DNA of 7,790 nucleotides from contig CALGNW010000022.1 of NCBI GenBank assembly GCA_937958345.1, positions 1-7,790 on the forward strand, read 5' to 3'. The position numbers and the translations under genes were made by a program. This document shows, piece after piece, positions 5,892-7,790 of this stretch. The stretch comes from an uncultured Neomegalonema sp. (lineage in GTDB: Bacteria; Pseudomonadota; Alphaproteobacteria; Rhodobacterales; Rhodobacteraceae). A model generated the notes under the pieces. The model searched no databases. It was not told the DNA's origin and worked only from the letters and a program-made list of their open reading frames with translations. Each line of letters starts with the position of its first letter. Within the stretch, counting starts at the first letter, position 1.

Positions 5892-6935
5892 GTGTCATTC
5901 AGCACCACAACCATGACCGAACCGCACACCACCCCCCGCCTCCATGGTCAGGCCCCCGCCGGGCAAACCTTTCTCGACGCCTTCAACGCCGGACGCATGC
6001 CCCACGCATGGCTGCTCGCCGGTCCCGAAGGCACGGGCAAGGCCACCTTCGCGCATCTGGCGGCCCGCGCCATTCTCAGCGGCGAACCCTCCCTCAAGCA
6101 CGACGCAAACATCCCCGCGCACCGGCGGATTGCGGACGGCAATGAAACCGCGCTCACCCTCCTGACCCGCAGCATCAACGAGAAAACCGGCAAGCTGCGC
6201 AGCAACATCCCGGTCGAAGCCGTTCGCGCCCTGAAGCGCGCGCTCACCTTTGCCCCGACCGAGGGCGGATGGCGCGTCGTCATCGTAGACCCGGCTGAGG
6301 ATATGAACCCCTCCGCCGCCAACGCCCTGCTAAAGGTCCTCGAAGAACCGCCCGCGCGCGTCGTCTTTTTCCTCGTCACGCACACGCCGCGCCGCTTGCT
6401 GCCGACCATTTTGTCCCGCTGCCGCCGTCTCGATTTCGGCGCGCTGGAGGACAGCGACCTTTCCGCCGCCTACGAGGATGCAACCGGCGAACCGCCGCGC
6501 GACAGCGTTATTGCCGCCGCGCGCGGGTCGGTCGGTGCGGCTCTGTCCCTTGCGGCGCAGGACGGCAATGCCTTGCAGGATGCGATTCAAAGCGTCCTCG
6601 CCCCGCTGCCCGCGCAAATTGACAGGGTCGCCCTGCACGCACTCGCCGATACCGCTGCCGCCTCGGGAAAAGACGATGCCTTTCGCACGGCGACCAAGCT
6701 GATCGCGGACATGACCGCGCGCATGGCAACCTGCGCCGCCGGTGCGGATGCCCCGCCTGCGGGATACGAGCGCCTCGCCCCCCTCGCGGCCTCCCGGACT
6801 GCGCCGCATTGGGCCGAAGCGAGCGCCCGTATCGCCGCGCTGGCCGAGCGGACGCTTGCGCTGAACCTTGACCGCCGCCAAGCCTTGCTGGATATGGTCG
6901 GAACAATAGAAAAGGTGGCGAAGGGGGCCGCGTAG
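5892..6935 (+). CDS. holB: DNA polymerase III subunit delta-prime
   Basis: This 347-residue protein is the delta-prime clamp-loader subunit, which helps load the sliding clamp with DnaX and delta. Seen: Walker A GPEGTGKAT (44-52), a Walker-B-like IVDPAEDMN (131-139), the LLKVLEEPP signature (146-154) and the SRC motif, LSRCRRL (174-180), that carries the trans-acting arginine. The region after the Walker A motif (about 60-90) has no cysteines, so the zinc module of E. coli-type clamp loaders is absent, as expected for alphaproteobacterial homologues. The C-terminal half is Ala-rich and helical. The start is uncertain: GTG at 5892 has only a weak, distant GAG upstream, and an ATG lies seven codons in, at 5913. 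It follows tmk after 133 bases and ends one base before tatD. Confidence 0.92.
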   Translation: MSFSTTTMTEPHTTPRLHGQAPAGQTFLDAFNAGRMPHAWLLAGPEGTGKATFAHLAARAILSGEPSLKHDANIPAHRRIADGNETALTLLTRSINEKTGKLRSNIPVEAVRALKRALTFAPTEGGWRVVIVDPAEDMNPSAANALLKVLEEPPARVVFFLVTHTPRRLLPTILSRCRRLDFGALEDSDLSAAYEDATGEPPRDSVIAAARGSVGAALSLAAQDGNALQDAIQSVLAPLPAQIDRVALHALADTAAASGKDDAFRTATKLIADMTARMATCAAGADAPPAGYERLAPLAASRTAPHWAEASARIAALAERTLALNLDRRQALLDMVGTIEKVAKGAA

Positions 6936-6936
6936 A

Positions 6937-7728
6937 ATGTTGGTCGACAGCCATTGCCATCTGGATTTTCCCGACTTCGACGAAACCCGCGACGATGTCG
7001 TCGCCCGCGCGGTTGCAAACGGCGTGACGCGCATGGTGACCATCTGCACCCGCCCCTCGCAGGAACCCGCAATCCGCGCCATCGCGGAAAAATACGAACC
7101 GGTCTATTACGCCGCCGGTGCGCATCCGCTGAATGTGGGCGAAGAACCTGTCACGACCGTCGATGCTCTGGTGGCAATGACCGCGCATCCAAAGATGGTC
7201 GGCATTGGCGAAACCGGCCTCGATTATCACTATGATAAATGGCCGCCCGAGCTTCAGAAACAAAGCTTTCGTCTGCACATCGATGCGGCGCGCGAAACCG
7301 GCCTGCCGCTGATCATCCATTCGCGCAACGCCGACACCGATATGATCGCGATGCTGCGCGAGGGATATGCCAACGGCGCGTATCCCTGCGTGATGCACTG
7401 TTTTTCCTCGACCCGCGAACTGGCCGAGGCCGCGCTCGATATGGGGTTTTATCTCTCCATGTCCGGCGTCGTCACCTTCAAGAACGCCCAGGAGCTGCGC
7501 GATATTTTCAGGGATGCGCCGCTCGATAAAATCCTTGTGGAGACAGACGCGCCTTATCTGGCTCCGGTTCCCAAACGCGGCAAGCGTAACGAGCCAGCCT
7601 ATGTTGCTCATACCGCCGCAATGGGTGCGGAAATCTTTGGGCAGAGCACAGCCGACTTCGCCGCCAAAACCACCGATAACTTTCACACCTTGTTTTCGAA
7701 AGTTCCCCGCGCAGAGGCATCCGCATGA
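6937..7728 (+). CDS. tatD: TatD family metal-dependent deoxyribonuclease
   Basis: This 263-residue TIM-barrel hydrolase has all the metal ligands expected for the family: H6 and H8 in DSHCHLD, E92 in GIGETGLDYHYD, H128 in IIHSRNADTD, H154 in MHCFSS and D204 in ETDAPYLAP. TatD proteins act as 3'-5' exonucleases on DNA and possibly RNA, with proposed roles in repair or DNA turnover. The length is typical. The ATG follows the holB stop after one base, with AAGGGGG about ten bases upstream inside holB, so the two are probably translated together. The next gene overlaps the stop by four bases. In many alphaproteobacteria metG lies between holB and tatD; here it does not. Confidence 0.95.
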   Translation: MLVDSHCHLDFPDFDETRDDVVARAVANGVTRMVTICTRPSQEPAIRAIAEKYEPVYYAAGAHPLNVGEEPVTTVDALVAMTAHPKMVGIGETGLDYHYDKWPPELQKQSFRLHIDAARETGLPLIIHSRNADTDMIAMLREGYANGAYPCVMHCFSSTRELAEAALDMGFYLSMSGVVTFKNAQELRDIFRDAPLDKILVETDAPYLAPVPKRGKRNEPAYVAHTAAMGAEIFGQSTADFAAKTTDNFHTLFSKVPRAEASA

Positions 7729-7790
7729 CCCTGCGCATCACCATTCTCGGCTGCGGGTCGTCGGGCGGTGTGCCGCGCGTTGGCGGCCCC
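7725..7790 (+). CDS. MBL-fold metallo-hydrolase, N-terminal fragment (cut by window edge)
   Basis: The ATG at 7725 overlaps the tatD stop as ATGA. The 22 visible codons read MTLRITILGCGSSGGVPRVG and then GP. The LGCGSSGGVPR segment is typical of the first strand and turn of metallo-beta-lactamase-fold hydrolases (PhnP/RNase Z-like group) that follow tatD in alphaproteobacteria. The HxHxDH metal motif would lie beyond the window, so the substrate cannot be judged. Confidence 0.85.
   Translation, partial: MTLRITILGCGSSGGVPRVGGP

Noticed and set aside
6508..7686. Minus-strand frame of 392 codons across holB and tatD
   Set aside because: Both plus-strand genes are well supported by motifs. The reverse translation has no family features and crosses a gene boundary.

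Overview
The window looks like a chromosomal segment of an alphaproteobacterium. The reasons are the gene order (a SPOR-domain envelope protein, a D-Ala-D-Ala carboxypeptidase, then tmk-holB-tatD-metallo-beta-lactamase-fold gene), the GC-rich third codon positions in most genes, and a delta-prime subunit that lacks zinc-binding cysteines. Order or genus cannot be fixed from this sequence alone.

Bases 1-1313 are a low-density, partly decayed region. The minus strand carries short stretches resembling transposase C-termini (about 99-299). Next to them is a minus-strand gene of unknown function (283-908). It has no good start and is broken by an apparent one-base loss in an A run near 406-409. 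About 400 non-coding bases follow and lead into the promoter region of the next gene.

Bases 1314-2978 encode a 554-residue exported protein: a signal sequence, a very long low-complexity region rich in Q/P/A/F/Y with several repeat types, and a C-terminal peptidoglycan-binding SPOR domain. A strong intrinsic terminator follows at 3047-3074. A DUF2867-type gene (3258-3773) lies on the opposite strand.

From 3996 to the right edge runs a tight plus-strand cluster: the penicillin-binding-protein-5-like carboxypeptidase, tmk (4-base overlap), holB (after a 133-base gap with two striking hairpins), tatD (one base between the genes) and the start of an MBL-fold hydrolase (4-base overlap). The cluster joins cell-wall trimming, dTTP synthesis and DNA polymerase III clamp loading, as is usual for this class. 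metG, often found between holB and tatD in alphaproteobacteria, is absent here.

No new multi-gene system is evident. The least ordinary items are the FG/Y-repeat SPOR protein, the tmk gene of lower GC than its neighbours, the hairpin pair inside the operon, and the decayed left region.
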